From Sarocladium kiliense (taxonomy: Eukaryota > Ascomycota > Sordariomycetes > Hypocreales > Sarocladiaceae), in contig JAUZTG010000029.1 of the NCBI GenBank assembly GCA_030734395.1, positions 6,262,001 through 6,326,000 of the forward strand: a DNA stretch of 64,000 bases, written 5' to 3'. Below are positions 19,997 through 29,803 of this stretch, in pieces. The position numbers and the translations under genes are program-made. The notes beneath the pieces are model-generated. The model was given only the letters and a program-made list of their open reading frames with translations. It was not told the DNA's origin and made no database searches. Every line of letters starts with the position of its first letter. Positions within the stretch are counted from its first letter, which is position 1.

Positions 19997-20416
19997 AGCG
20001 CAGTCTTTGACGGTCTCTGGATGGTGTATGAGAGTGCGGGTTGCCAAGAGAATGAAGCTCGCGATCAGTATCGAAAGTTCCGCGAAGATAGTCGATATGG
20101 CGAATCTTCACTCACGGCTGTGAAATATGTTTGCTCTCGAAAACCCTCAAAATATAACAGGTAAGGGCGGAGGAGACGAGAGTTATATAGACGCTTGATC
20201 AGGTCAACCTGCCCGCAATCCGCGCAGAACAGTATTCGAATCAGTTCCTGCCAGAGCACAAACTGTGCTCATTCCTGTTTCGGAGCAGGATACTGCTGAA
20301 CCAGTTCTCGTTACAGACGGCATCGGGCAGTTATCACGATCGCACGATTGTACAAAAGGCAATGTCATTCGAATACCATCTCGCTATGTCCAACAACTCA
20401 TTGCTGACTTCACACG
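19997..20416. other. Intergenic, outside the comparable repeat
   Basis: These 420 bp lie between two divergent starts (19996 and 20417). I see no gene or repeat in them. Whether the inverted repeat continues here cannot be tested, because the matching left flank is outside the window. Confidence 0.4.
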
Positions 20417-20815
20417 ATGCCTCGTCGAAAACTTGACGCCCTTGAAATCCCGTCCCCGAGCCGTTGGATAGGTGACGAACGGCCACCCACTCCGTATGTT
20501 TGGGACACGAGGAAATTCACTTCCCCATCTGGGATGAGATATACTATCTACCGCGCCATCCGTCACGTCTCCAGGTCTGATGCGAAGGCTCTTCTCGAGA
20601 GGGACCGCGAGGCGCATCGCCAAGAGATCATCAGGGAACAGAACGCCGAAATCGACCGAAGACCAGTCGTGCCTCCGGCACCCAATAAGTCAGACAGCTC
20701 GCGTAAAAAAGTGCGGTTCATCCTCCCGTCGGACAGTCACAGCCAGGGCCGGAAGACCTACATCTCGGGAGAGGGCCGCGGCTGGTGTGAACGATGCGGG
20801 CAGCGGCTCAGATAG
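20417..20815 (+). CDS. Small hypothetical protein (132 aa), C-terminal CxxC
   Basis: A single exon with the first ATG at 20417. The sequence is hydrophilic, with PPTPYVWDTRKFTSPSGMRY near the start, a charged helix (ALLERDREAHRQEIIREQNA), a basic patch KKVRFILP and a terminal CERC. No family is recognised. Its 3' end overlaps the convergent small gene at 20758 by 58 bp. Confidence 0.5.
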   Translation: MPRRKLDALEIPSPSRWIGDERPPTPYVWDTRKFTSPSGMRYTIYRAIRHVSRSDAKALLERDREAHRQEIIREQNAEIDRRPVVPPAPNKSDSSRKKVRFILPSDSHSQGRKTYISGEGRGWCERCGQRLR

Positions 20816-21027
20816 TATGGAATGCGGCCAGCTGGGAAACTGCCAGGTCCATTGCCACTGGGGTGGCCGGGGCTGGGACGATCTGCCTGCGTAGTGACTA
20901 CTAAGGTTAGAATGGAGAATGGAATCACATCTGCTTGACCAACCATTTGCTGTATTCTCCCCTCAAGCGCCGCGAGGCGCATCAGAAGCCTCTCAATGTC
21001 CACTGGATGGCCAGCTGTAGACGCCAT
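20758..21027 (-). CDS. Small coiled-coil protein (74 or 89 aa)
   Basis: Start at 21027. The N-terminus (IERLLMRLAALEGRIQQMVG) is a compact coiled coil. A likely 45-nt intron (GTGATT ... TTCTAACC ... GCAG, about 20884-20928) removes 15 codons without changing frame, leaving a Pro/Gly/Arg-rich tail (ADRPSPGHPSGNGPGSF). The layout is the same as at 13131 and 21214. It is divergent from the gene at 21214, 186 bp away. Confidence 0.45.
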   Translation of the reverse strand: MASTAGHPVDIERLLMRLAALEGRIQQMVGQADVIPFSILTLVVTTQADRPSPGHPSGNGPGSFPAGRIPYYLSRCPHRSHQPRPSPEM

Positions 21028-21213
21028 GGTGTTATGACTGTGGCAATATATCGCGAATTGCGAGGCATCAGCGGCCTTCACAGCAGACAGCAGACGGCGT
21101 TGGTCTTATAACCTCCAAGAATTCATCTATTTAAAGAACGCACCCGGAGCTTCTCCTCGTGCAGGAAATATTCCATATCAATACCGCTCGCACCTTCTCT
21201 ACTATTTGTGAAC

Positions 21214-21520
21214 ATGCCGGTCAGTCGCGAAACAGACATGAAAGATCCAAGATGGGTCCGTCCGCAAATTACAATCCTCGATAACAGTACTGTGATCTCT
21301 TCTCTCCAGGCCCTGGAGGCTAAGGTCGAATACCTGGCTGCCCAGATTCAAATCAAGGGAGGTAAGCATCATAACATCTTGCATCCCCAACATTTCACCG
21401 ATTCTCATCAGAGTTGTAGACAGCCAAGCCCGGGATACTGGCCGGGACGGGGAAGTGGGAAGTCGGCCGCCGTCTGTCGCGAGGGAAGGGAGAGGATGGT
21501 GGGGTTGGTGGCAACGCTAG
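21214..21520 (+). CDS. Small coiled-coil protein (84 aa)
   Basis: Exons 21214-21361 and 21414-21520 with a 52-nt intron (GTAAGC...AGAG). The first exon encodes a helix ISSLQALEAKVEYLAAQIQI. The second adds a charged Gly/Arg tail ending GRGWWGWWQR. Reading through the intron instead gives a 125-aa frame, so the splice is probable rather than certain. It belongs by layout with 13131 and 20758. Confidence 0.45.
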
Positions 21521-21587
21521 CTGAGCTGACGAATCAACATGGTTCCGACGAGATGGCCGCAAGTATCGTTGGTGCACGACGCTGCGT

Positions 21588-21935
21588 CTAATCGCTATCG
21601 AATTGACTGTACACTGTGATCTCCTCTGTGTGGCCCGGCTGATGGCGAACCGGAACTTCTGGTTGCTGCAAGTGGTTCCACTCGCTAAGCGCGTCTTTCA
21701 TGCCCCGAGCCATCTTCCCAACCGCTTGATTTAGCTGGTGAACCTTGCGGAGCAGTTGGCCATTCTGGGCTCGAAGTGTGGCAATGAGATGATCCTTCTC
21801 AACCTGTCTTTCTTCCTGCAGCCTGGCAAGCTGTAGGCGGAGGGCGCGGTTTTCTCCTTGAAGCCGCTCCAAATCGGGTCCAGTCAATGGCTCCGGGCTG
21901 TTAGGGAGCGATGGCAGCCTTTTCCGAGACAACAT
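21588..21935 (-). CDS. Leucine-zipper-like coiled-coil protein (115 aa)
   Basis: Start at 21935 (MLSRKRLPSLPNSPEPL); an in-frame ATG at 22037 is the alternative. Residues about 22-72 form a strong heptad coiled coil (LERLQGENRALRLQLARLQE and onward), like a bZIP zipper but with only a very short basic start (SRKR) and no NxxAAxxCR signature. It may dimerise with other factors. No family is assigned. Confidence 0.5.
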   Translation of the reverse strand: MLSRKRLPSLPNSPEPLTGPDLERLQGENRALRLQLARLQEERQVEKDHLIATLRAQNGQLLRKVHQLNQAVGKMARGMKDALSEWNHLQQPEVPVRHQPGHTEEITVYSQFDSD

Positions 21936-22292
21936 AGTCGTCGTTTGATTTGAGACGAAGTCCGGAGTTGTAGAGTGGAAATGTTTGACTTTCAGGCCAC
22001 CACAAGGTAGCGAGTGCAACATTATTAAATACGACATCTCTGGGTGCTGCCCGGCACCGGAATCTTTCAGGTTTCTGTTTCCCAGCCGAAACCCGAGTCA
22101 GCGCTGTCCGGAGACAAAGATAAGGATTAACCTTGCGGCAAGCGCCACCCACTGAAGCCGTCAAAAACATCGGCACTTCAAGGCACGTCATCGACTTGAC
22201 ACGGGCACTGTTGCGATACATCAGGAGGGGCGTTCACTTGACATTTAGCATACAGGACACATCATTAGAGGAAACCGGGTAATATTGCAGAT

Positions 22293-22769
22293 CTAAGGAA
22301 AGTCGTCCTCATCGTCGAGGGCCAGCTCACAAGGCTCATCCTCGAGCTGGGCCGCGAACCGCGTAAAGAATCTATCTAGACCGCGCCTGATCTTGAGAAT
22401 GGACTCCCTCGTCTCCGCATTCTTCGATGTTCCATCAGCAACATGGCAGAGTATGCCCGTCATCGTTGTCTGCAGCTGGAAGAGAAGGTTCTCCATACGA
22501 TCCATACGGTATTGCATGTCGTTCCTTGATGACACGTCAGGTGACCCGATCGATACCTTCAAGAAGCGTTTCACTTACTGGGGCCAGAGATCCCGTGGAG
22601 GTGTAGGGAAGAGCGGCCAAGTGGTCTGGCCAAAAGCGTCTTGTGGCAGAAACTCAGGGGCGGCGGCATCAAATTGGTTCACCTCTGGGCTCGGTTTCAT
22701 TTCCGCGACTGGAGCCTGCCTAGGCTCTGCCAGGACGCTTGGAGGCGAAGAAGCAGGAGTGTATGACAT
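22293..22769 (-). CDS. Small hypothetical protein with helical C-terminus (140 aa)
   Basis: Exons 22579-22769 and 22293-22524 with a 54-nt GTAAGT...CAAG intron. The first exon is Pro/Ala-rich (MSYTPASSPPSVLAEPRQ). The second is helical (YRMDRMENLLFQLQTTMTGI) and ends in an acidic tail (LALDDEDDFP). Splicing restores a single frame over both. No family is recognised. Confidence 0.5.
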
Positions 22770-22969
22770 CGTCTTTGAGTGGTACGGCGTTGTTTCTTCG
22801 CGACTGGGGCAAACGGATCGGTGTGGTTTGTGCTTTTTCTCGGGGTCAGGTTACTTGCCGGAGAGAGTTTGACAGGAAGTGTGTATGGTCTTATACGGCT
22901 GTCCTGCGGGTTACTGAGGCGCTTACAGCTACGAGGAACTTGGAGACTGATTGGTGCCTGGACCGGTCT

Positions 22970-23100
22970 GTCCCCGTTCTTGTCTCTGTTCTGTTTCTAT
23001 TCCTGTAGCGGTTCCTGTTCTTGTCAACGTTGTCTTCTGCTTTTATCTCGGTTCCTGTCCGGTTTCTTGTTTTCACTCTTGTTCTTGTTTCCCATTCATC
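22970..23100. repeat. GTTCCTGTTCT-type island
   Basis: Imperfect runs of CTGTTCT, TTCCTG and TTCTTGTT lie 160-290 bp upstream of the secreted-protein gene at 23262. They belong to the same compositional class as the islands at 12050, 25435, 28049 and 29640. Confidence 0.6.
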
Positions 23101-23261
23101 CCGCGCCGTCATCGAAAGGAACAAGTATAAATGAAACACCTGGCTGCAGTCGCAGAATCACTTGCAAACGTATCCCGATTCTCAACTAAGCCCTCCCTGA
23201 TCGACTCAAGAGGATCCCAATTCGCGGCACGTCCCATCCACCACACGCGCTAAGCGCCACC

Positions 23262-24149
23262 ATGAACACCCTCCTGCTTCTTGCTTCTCTCTTGTTTGGT
23301 GCGATTGCCACCACCATCCCACCATCAATATGCTTGGCCAACAGTCTGGAACTGAAAGCCGGTGTCTCGATGGTCTCAGCTCAGTAAGAACGCTGTCCGT
23401 GACTCACCCCCTTGCTGGCTAAGCAAATTCTAGGTTTCTCGACGCGGGCGGTAGGCGGTGCGTAGCCACCGTTGTCTTCGACAACACCGACTTCCTTCCG
23501 CTCGTGGCGGAATTCGAGCCGACTTATTGCGACGGGCTGGAGACGGCCAGCTTTCAAGTCCCGTCCGGGGTTCCTGATGGTTCCGCTATTATCACATGGT
23601 AAGTCGCAGTAAACAGCCCCCTGACACCACCGTCTGACCCTGCATAGGCAATGTGCAGGCTCGCCACCAACATGCATCCGTGCGGGAATCACCGGCGGTG
23701 ACTTTGACCTCTCGCTCCCGCTCCTCGTGTCCGGCTTCAAGGTATGTGGATCCATTCCGGGCTCAGCGCCGGCGGCGCTTGATGGGGCCGATCCACTCGG
23801 GACATCCGCGAGCCCCTCTGTCACCATCATCGCGGAGGACAGTGCAAACACTCCTGGTAGCCCCACACCCACCCGGCGCTCTGATGGCGAGACCGACACC
23901 TGGCTCGATGGCACCAACGGAGGTGGAGTGCCTACACCAACTTCACTGAAAGGCAGCATCATCACCGGGCCTGCGGGCGCTGATCTCACACCAGGCAGCA
24001 CACCATCTTCTCCATCAAACATACCAGGAACCCGAGCAGCTCAGAGCGACGACGACAACAGCGCCATAACGCCGCCCAACGCCGTTCAGACACCAGATAG
24101 CACTTTCGCGACCATCACCATTGTACAGACACATACGTGTGTGGATTAG
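23262..24149 (+). CDS. Secreted Thr/Pro/Ser-rich protein (262 aa)
   Basis: Exons 23262-23383, 23434-23598 and 23648-24149 with introns of 50 and 49 nt (both GTAAG donors, TAG acceptors). The first 18 residues (MNTLLLLASLLFGAIATT) are a classic signal peptide. A Cys-containing domain of about 115 residues follows (RRCVATVVFDNTDF, YCDGLETASF, WQCAGSPPTC, FKVCGSIP) with six or more cysteines that could pair. The last 130 residues are low-complexity Thr/Pro/Ser/Asp, likely O-glycosylated. There is no hydrophobic C-terminus, so it is secreted rather than GPI-anchored. No named family is recognised. Confidence 0.7.
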
Positions 24150-24413
24150 GGAAACGTACCTAGATAGGAAGCTTGTAGTCGTAATGTCAGTATTGACCGC
24201 TGCTTATTAGCGCTTCGCCGTGGTTCGCTTGACGCCTTGCGCGACTGCGACCAACATGCATGAACTGACTGTCACATGAGTGCTCGGCTGGACCCAACGT
24301 TCAGGCCGGTTACGGCCAACATGAGTAAAGAACGGACAGTCTATTGCGACCAACTAGGCAAACAGAAGCTATACAGGTTGAATGATACAGGTTGAACGAT
24401 ACGCCGCGTACAC

Positions 24414-25040
24414 TCAGTCAAACCATGACCCTGCAGATCCAGCGCTTGCAGCACGGCGAGAACGCCTGCTGCGCTTGGGCCGCCGCTTCGCAATCCCTCC
24501 GCTTGCCACCTTGTGAAGGCCGGCTCCACTGACACTTGCCGGGGAGGGGGATGTCCCTCCCTCCTCCGCCCACAGCGCCGCAATCAGCGGGTCAATCATC
24601 GAAGGCGAACCCCCTTCGAGGAGGAGGCCGTGGCCCGTCTGGGGAAGACTTGCAGCAGACCCGGTGGACCCGGTGGATGTGGCTGTATCCATTGAGGCAT
24701 CACTGCTCTGCGATCCCAGACTGGTGAAGCCGGCTACAGCTGGTTCCATCGCAGCATCGCTCTCGATGGACGGCACCAAGTCTGGCAAGTCGGTTGACCA
24801 TATGCCTTCGCCAGATAGGATATTGCTTGGCTGCGGCCGGTCGGTGATGTGTGGGGAATCCCACGACGGTTCGAAGGGGTGGGTTGTGAACTTGATCCTC
24901 TTGTAACGGCCCTCGATGTAGATGGCGACTCTCGCACCCAGATTGCCCAGCTTGATAGCCTTTCGCATCAAGCCTTCTGATCGAGTTCTGAGGCTTCGTT
25001 CTGGGTCGCGTGGCTTCTCGAGGTGGTGTGGGTAAGGCAT
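24414..25040 (-). CDS. Second mini MADS-box-like protein (208 aa)
   Basis: A single exon with start at 25040. Residues about 13-52 (RSLRTRSEGLMRKAIKLGNL then ARVAIYIEGRYKRIKFTTHP) match the MADS core pattern of a basic helix followed by a hydrophobic strand, but more loosely than the gene at 12251. The remainder is low-complexity Ser/Thr/Gly/Ala with a terminal basic run (KRRPKRSRRSRR) that looks like a nuclear localisation signal. It is possibly a degenerate transcription factor. It could be a chance resemblance; a profile search would settle it. Confidence 0.45.
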   Translation of the reverse strand: MPYPHHLEKPRDPERSLRTRSEGLMRKAIKLGNLGARVAIYIEGRYKRIKFTTHPFEPSWDSPHITDRPQPSNILSGEGIWSTDLPDLVPSIESDAAMEPAVAGFTSLGSQSSDASMDTATSTGSTGSAASLPQTGHGLLLEGGSPSMIDPLIAALWAEEGGTSPSPASVSGAGLHKVASGGIAKRRPKRSRRSRRAASAGSAGSWFD

Positions 25041-25109
25041 ACTGCAGGGAGTACGCAGAGTAGCAGACAGGCTTGTGACGACAAAGAGGAGACAAGGAGA
25101 ACGTTCCGC

Positions 25110-25215
25110 TAATGAGTGATGAATTTGAATGAGTGATGAACTTGAACGAATGATGAAGCTGAATGAATGATGAAGTTGAGGACTCTAGAAGTTGAATGAG
25201 TGACGAAATTGAGGA
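25110..25215. repeat. GAATGAGTGATGAA degenerate tandem repeat
   Basis: Five imperfect units of about 18-22 bp (GAATGAGTGATGAA followed by TTGA or CTTGA) lie upstream of the minus-strand gene starting at 25040, with GAGGACTCTA repeated twice at the end. Confidence 0.7.
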
Positions 25216-25429
25216 CTCTATCCTGTCTTCTGCCAGCCTGGGTTATATACTCACCAGGAACATACCGACGTAGACGCGCCTTCCAATCATGATGACCTTG
25301 ACGGCGCTTGTTGGTATCCGACGCTGGCGGTAAGAGTCCGTATCAGGCCTCAAGCGCTGCCTATGAATAACTTTCGATCTTGATTTGTCGGACCGTGAGC
25401 GGTTGGGACTATTTCGGGGCTGCTCGTCG

Positions 25430-25555
25430 ACTGTTCCTGAACTGATCCTGATCTCGTTCCTGACCCGTTTCTGGTATTGGTCCTGATCCTGACCCTGGTC
25501 GGGTTCTTGTTTTGATCAATTACTCAACCCTTTCCTGTTCAACTCCTGATCTTGA
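25430..25555. repeat. GTTCCTG/GATCCTG island
   Basis: An alternation of GTTCCTGA, GATCCTGA and GGTTCTTG units lies 120-240 bp upstream of the ferric-reductase-like gene. It is the same class as the other islands. Confidence 0.6.
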
Positions 25556-25670
25556 TTCGAGATAAGTGAGTTTCAAGGTATATGTGAGCCTCTGTTCCCC
25601 ATTGTAGCCCACCGAAATCAAGCATCCGCTTTACGCATTGCTTATATCCAAACCCCTTTCGTGGACCACG

Positions 25671-27420
25671 ATGCGCTCAACGACGATATATCTGCTGTTG
25701 ATAGGCGGCCTTTTTGTTTTCGCCCTCTCCCGGTTCCTGGTTCACAGAGCTGCGCATGCCGTATCTCTGAGATCCCGCCTACAGCTGCTTCAAATCTGGC
25801 TCTTACGCAGAGGTCCAATGCAACCTCACCTTACATGGGGCCGTATGATCTTCACGCTCTGCCTTCTTGCTGTAAATGCAACGCTTATGGGCTGGAAAGC
25901 AGACTCGGAAGCAACAAGATCGGAACCCGGCATACGTGTTGCTGCGGAGCGTGGTGCGTTGCTCTCGGTCGCTAACATTCTTCCTTTATGCCTCGGTGGA
26001 CGAACAAATCCTCTTGTCAACCTTGTCGGGATCCGTCTTGGCTCGTATCATTTCGCACACCAGGTTTTTGGAGCTATCGCAACAGTTCAAGGCATCTTTC
26101 ATTTGGTCGTTGCCGTTGCGACGCGTTCTTATGAAGTTCCACGGTCATTACCATCCGGGATCCCTGTAAGGAAAATACGCTTTCACAAATAGAAGAGGCT
26201 AACACTTACACAGCTGGGCACCTTCATCAGCTTGACTACCATCACGTCAGCCTATTTCGCATTCCGTTACGGCGCCTCTTTTCACGTTGCATTCGTATTA
26301 ATTACCCTTATGACGCTAATTTGGCACGTTCTAGAAGTCGGCTCACTTCTATCCCGTATCATTGTCTTCGCTTCCGTGGCCCTCTGGCTGAGCACACAGA
26401 TCTTCCGTCTCTCACGCATGCGACTCAGGAGATCTTGTGCTGTTTCAGTAAAAGATGTGTCGAATTATGAATCGGTACTACACATCACGTTGAAAATCCC
26501 CGACGGTGAAACGGTCCAGACCTTTCCGGGATGCTACTTCTACCTTCATTATGGAACATGGTCCTCACTAACGCTATGGCGAGGCAAGGCTGCCCTTGCA
26601 TTTTGGTCTTCTGAACGTGGCAGCGTCGGCAGCTCGGCTGATAGCATTTCGCTCCTCCTTGAACTCAAAGCGGGAAGTAGTATTGAGAAGTGGAAACATG
26701 TGAGACTTGATGGGCCCTATGGAATTCCATACAAGTTTGAACAGGTCGAGACGGTCGTACTTGTTGCGCGTGGACTTGGAATAGCTGGTGTGCTACCGTA
26801 CGCAGCTCACCTAGCGTCAAGACGACGATTTGACGATCATATCCGACGAGAGCCAGAGGGCCGACGGCCCCTTCAGAAGAAATACCGGAGAAATTCCGTC
26901 TACAATGACCTTTGTAATCGGGTTCACTTGTTTTGGTGGCTTGAAACCGTACCTCAAGAAGAATGGGCCAGGAAGGAGCTAAAGAAGCTTCAACGCCTTG
27001 ATTCAACGGTAAGCTAATACATCCAATGCCGTGTCACTATGGTTTAACACTACCCAGGGGCTCGTATGCGTCCGGTGCATCTATCCGCAGCGAAAACCCA
27101 ATCCTGGCCTTGGAAGAGATCCCTGTCCCTCCTTCAAGACTAACAGTAAATGGAAGGTAAAAGAAAGCTACAGCAAGGACAAGTTCACGAGGTTTCTGCG
27201 AAGGGAGGCGCGATACCCTGGCAATATACACCTGCTTGCCTGTGGGGACAACAGCTTTGTCAAAGAAATGAAAGAGGTTGCCATTTCTAACTCCACGCCC
27301 GACCACATCATCACGTTCGCAAATCCGGAGTTCTGTCCACCAAAGCGAGCGGACGGTAGGGAGAAGAGTCGCATGGCGCATGCCGTAGAGGCCGTGACCC
27401 AGGTACTGGACATTGTTTGA
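25671..27420 (+). CDS. Ferric-reductase-like transmembrane protein
   Basis: Exons 25671-26165, 26214-27008 and 27058-27420 (introns of 48 and 49 nt, phase 0) give 550 aa. The start is the first ATG, 28 bp after CTTATAT. The N-terminal half has several membrane segments, with paired histidines in two of them (SYHFAHQVFGAIATVQGIFH and ASFHVAFVLITLMTLIWH), the bis-haem pattern of FRE/NOX proteins. The C-terminal half has the FAD/NADPH-domain outline: LDGPYG, VVLVARGLGIAGVLPYAAHL, EWARKELKK, LLACGDNSFVKEM. The flavin HPF motif is not evident and the usual GGTG of the nucleotide site reads ARGLG, so electron transfer may be altered. It would act in metal reduction at a membrane if functional. Confidence 0.8.
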
Positions 27421-27536
27421 AATAAACTATGCAATTAGATTCATGAGATCTCCTGTGACCGCTATATTTCACGATCTGGACGAACAAAGTGTCGCGCCCT
27501 TGCTCCATGGCTTCAAGATATTTGGCTTTTCACAGA

Positions 27537-27817
27537 TGATGATAAAGGGGTTCCCTTACACTTTGGGCAAAGCAGGCTGCCTGTTATCAGGGGTTTTATT
27601 CTACGCGGTAAGCTTCCAAACCCGCTTTCAGAGCAATCAATCCTGATGCATCATCAAGGCAAGGTTTCCGGAAAGTCGATGTCCTGGCAGATTTGATCTA
27701 TTGGGATCACACTCCATTTTTCACATTTTAGTGGTGTTTGCCGCCGTGGTCCAGTTAACAGGATACTTGGATGCCTACCACTACGCTCAGGCAGATCGTA
27801 CCTGTCCTTCTAATTGA
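27537..27817 (+). pseudogene. PAQR (Izh/AdipoR-like) 3' relic 1
   Basis: Two blocks resemble the C-terminal half of the PAQR gene at 29804. The first is YTLGKAGCLLSGVLFYA followed by a GTAAGC donor. The second is GRFDLLGSHSIFHILVVFAA with VVQLTGYLDAYHYAQ, which keeps the serpentine FD-x-x-G-x-S-x-x-IFH signature. The N-terminal half is missing, so it is a fragment. It follows the ferric-reductase gene by 117 bp. Confidence 0.75.
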
Positions 27818-28048
27818 TACTGGCACGATATCTTGCTCAAATCATTACGATCCAGCCGACTTGTGACATTCCCCGGCGAATGCAGCGGTGGCAAGCCGTG
27901 GTCACGAACTTTGCCCCCCAAAGGCGTTGGAGAGATGCTTATAGATACAAGACAATAATATCAGTCTGTTGGCCTAGTGCTAACTAAAGCTACTGACTAA
28001 GATCCTCCGGAGCTATTACAGAGAATGATTTCGCATTCGTATGCACTA

Positions 28049-28257
28049 TTCCTGTTCCTGTTCCTGTTCCTGTTCCTGTTCCTTGTCCCTGTTCCTGTTC
28101 CTTGTCCCTGTTCCTGTTCCTTGTCCCTGTTCCTGTTCCTTGTCCCTGTTCCTGTTCCTTGTCCCTGTTCCTGTTCCTTGTCCCTGTTCCTGTTCCTTGT
28201 CCCTGTTCCTGTTCCTTGTCCCTGTTCCTGTTCCTTGTCCCTGTTCCTGTTCCTGTT
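28049..28257. repeat. 19-bp minisatellite (CCTGTTCC/TTGTCCCTG)
   Basis: About nine near-perfect units of TTGTCCCTGTTCCTGTTCC, flanked by plain CCTGTT hexamers, end 226 bp upstream of the F-box gene start. The apparent peptides across it come only from the repeat. Confidence 0.95.
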
Positions 28258-28482
28258 AGCAGAACCCCGCTGGGCTTGATTTGACATGCGCAAGAGTTAC
28301 GGGAATGTGAGTTGAAGGCCCCGGGAATATATTACGTAGGCGGCTTGCCATGGCCTTGCTTCCTTTTTCCCTCCTCTCTTCCTGGTCGAGCCAAATAACC
28401 GCTTTGTCAACGATACACACCACGGGTGTACTGCTCAAGTTTCAGAGTTATATGCCAGACTCCGCGCAACCTGCAGCGGAAG

Positions 28483-29505
28483 ATGTGCGACACATTGCCT
28501 ACGGAGCTGTGGACTATGATCTTCTCTTACTTAGAAGAGAGTTCTTACCTATCCTACAGAATCCGAAATGAACATCTCTCTGAGGTTTTGGATACTCAAG
28601 GCCACTTTATTTACGCCGACATGGGCCTCAAATGCGCGTCTCTAGTCTGTTGGGGCTGGCGTGATATTGCCTGGCCGATATTGTTTCGACATCTCTATTT
28701 CCGTTTACACAATATGGATCTACAGATGAACACTCTACCCGAAGCCAGCTCGTTCATTCAACACAACTATAAACGCTTGGCTCGCTTTACTCAGACGGTA
28801 ACGCTCTTTGTCTCTCCTTATGTAAAGCTAAGTCAGACAACATCCGACGTCGCTTCCGATAGATTACTGGAACATATAATGAAGTTCAAGCCGCGGATGA
28901 TAAAGCTGATTGGAAACCCGGTATCAATTAGTCTGTTCACACCAGGTTTGTGGCCTGAAAAACCACGGGAGGAGTTATCAATGCTCAGTATTACTCCCAA
29001 GTGGGCACCAAGCTTCCAAGATCCTGCTGCACGAGATTGGTGGCGCTCGGATGTCCTGATTGAGAGACTGTTGAGCAGAGCTACTATGTCACTTATTACA
29101 ATTTCTGGAGCATCAATAGGTGGATTCCGGACATTGAACTGGTACCTCTTCCCAGCGGTGCCTGATAAGTGTTGGATACATACCCTGGGCCACGATCAAG
29201 TTGTGCTTCACTTTTGCGCTGCGAGACGACCTAGTGCAGACTTATGGAGCGAACCAACACCAGCTGCACTAGATGAGAGTCGTGAGCGGCGGCTTTCATG
29301 GTGGGACCAGCGGCGTATTGGTTTCAGTGACCTTGAGGCAATAGACGAAACTCTGCACTGCTATACAGTAGTGCCAAAAACGGCAAGAGAACGAGACTGG
29401 TTAGAGGAAAAGAACCGTGACTTAGAAAGGCTGGAAAAGATATTTGATGGATTCGAGGAACTGAATCGCTCAGTTAGAGTGAGAGCCCGACGCACTCGCA
29501 CTTAA
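28483..29505 (+). CDS. F-box-like protein (340 aa)
   Basis: The first ATG of the frame is at 28483, a single exon. Residues 1-60 read as an F-box: LPTELWTMIFSYLEE, then LKCASLVCWGWRDIAWPILF and the LFRHLYFRL that typically follows fungal F-boxes. The rest has no repeats I recognise and ends in a basic tail (RSVRVRARRTRT). It probably acts as an SCF ubiquitin-ligase adaptor; the substrate is unknown. The 19-bp minisatellite lies in its promoter. Confidence 0.7.
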   Translation: MCDTLPTELWTMIFSYLEESSYLSYRIRNEHLSEVLDTQGHFIYADMGLKCASLVCWGWRDIAWPILFRHLYFRLHNMDLQMNTLPEASSFIQHNYKRLARFTQTVTLFVSPYVKLSQTTSDVASDRLLEHIMKFKPRMIKLIGNPVSISLFTPGLWPEKPREELSMLSITPKWAPSFQDPAARDWWRSDVLIERLLSRATMSLITISGASIGGFRTLNWYLFPAVPDKCWIHTLGHDQVVLHFCAARRPSADLWSEPTPAALDESRERRLSWWDQRRIGFSDLEAIDETLHCYTVVPKTARERDWLEEKNRDLERLEKIFDGFEELNRSVRVRARRTRT

Positions 29506-29803
29506 TATATCCTACCGAGTCCCAATGGTTGATCACATGGCCAATCCCTTTGAACACCACTACAAAGCCGTGTTCCTTTGTCCCTATCATAACATAGCTC
29601 CACGCAGCGCATTCTGCACCTTTATGTACTGTTCTAAGCCTATTCCTGGTTCCTGATTCAGTTATTGTCCTGCTGCGCGGGGTAGAACCCCGCCCCTGGT
29701 CTTGCTTCAGATGTTCTACACCGTGATCCTTAAAAACCCCTCATGCCGATAGTCTAGGTCTCTCAACGTGTCTGGTGCTCTCTGTCGCTTGTGCAAGGAA
29801 GCC

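Noticed and set aside
28025..28293. Several open frames on both strands across the CCTGTT minisatellite
   Set aside because: They are simple translations of a 19-bp repeat (57 bp gives one 19-residue unit in every frame).
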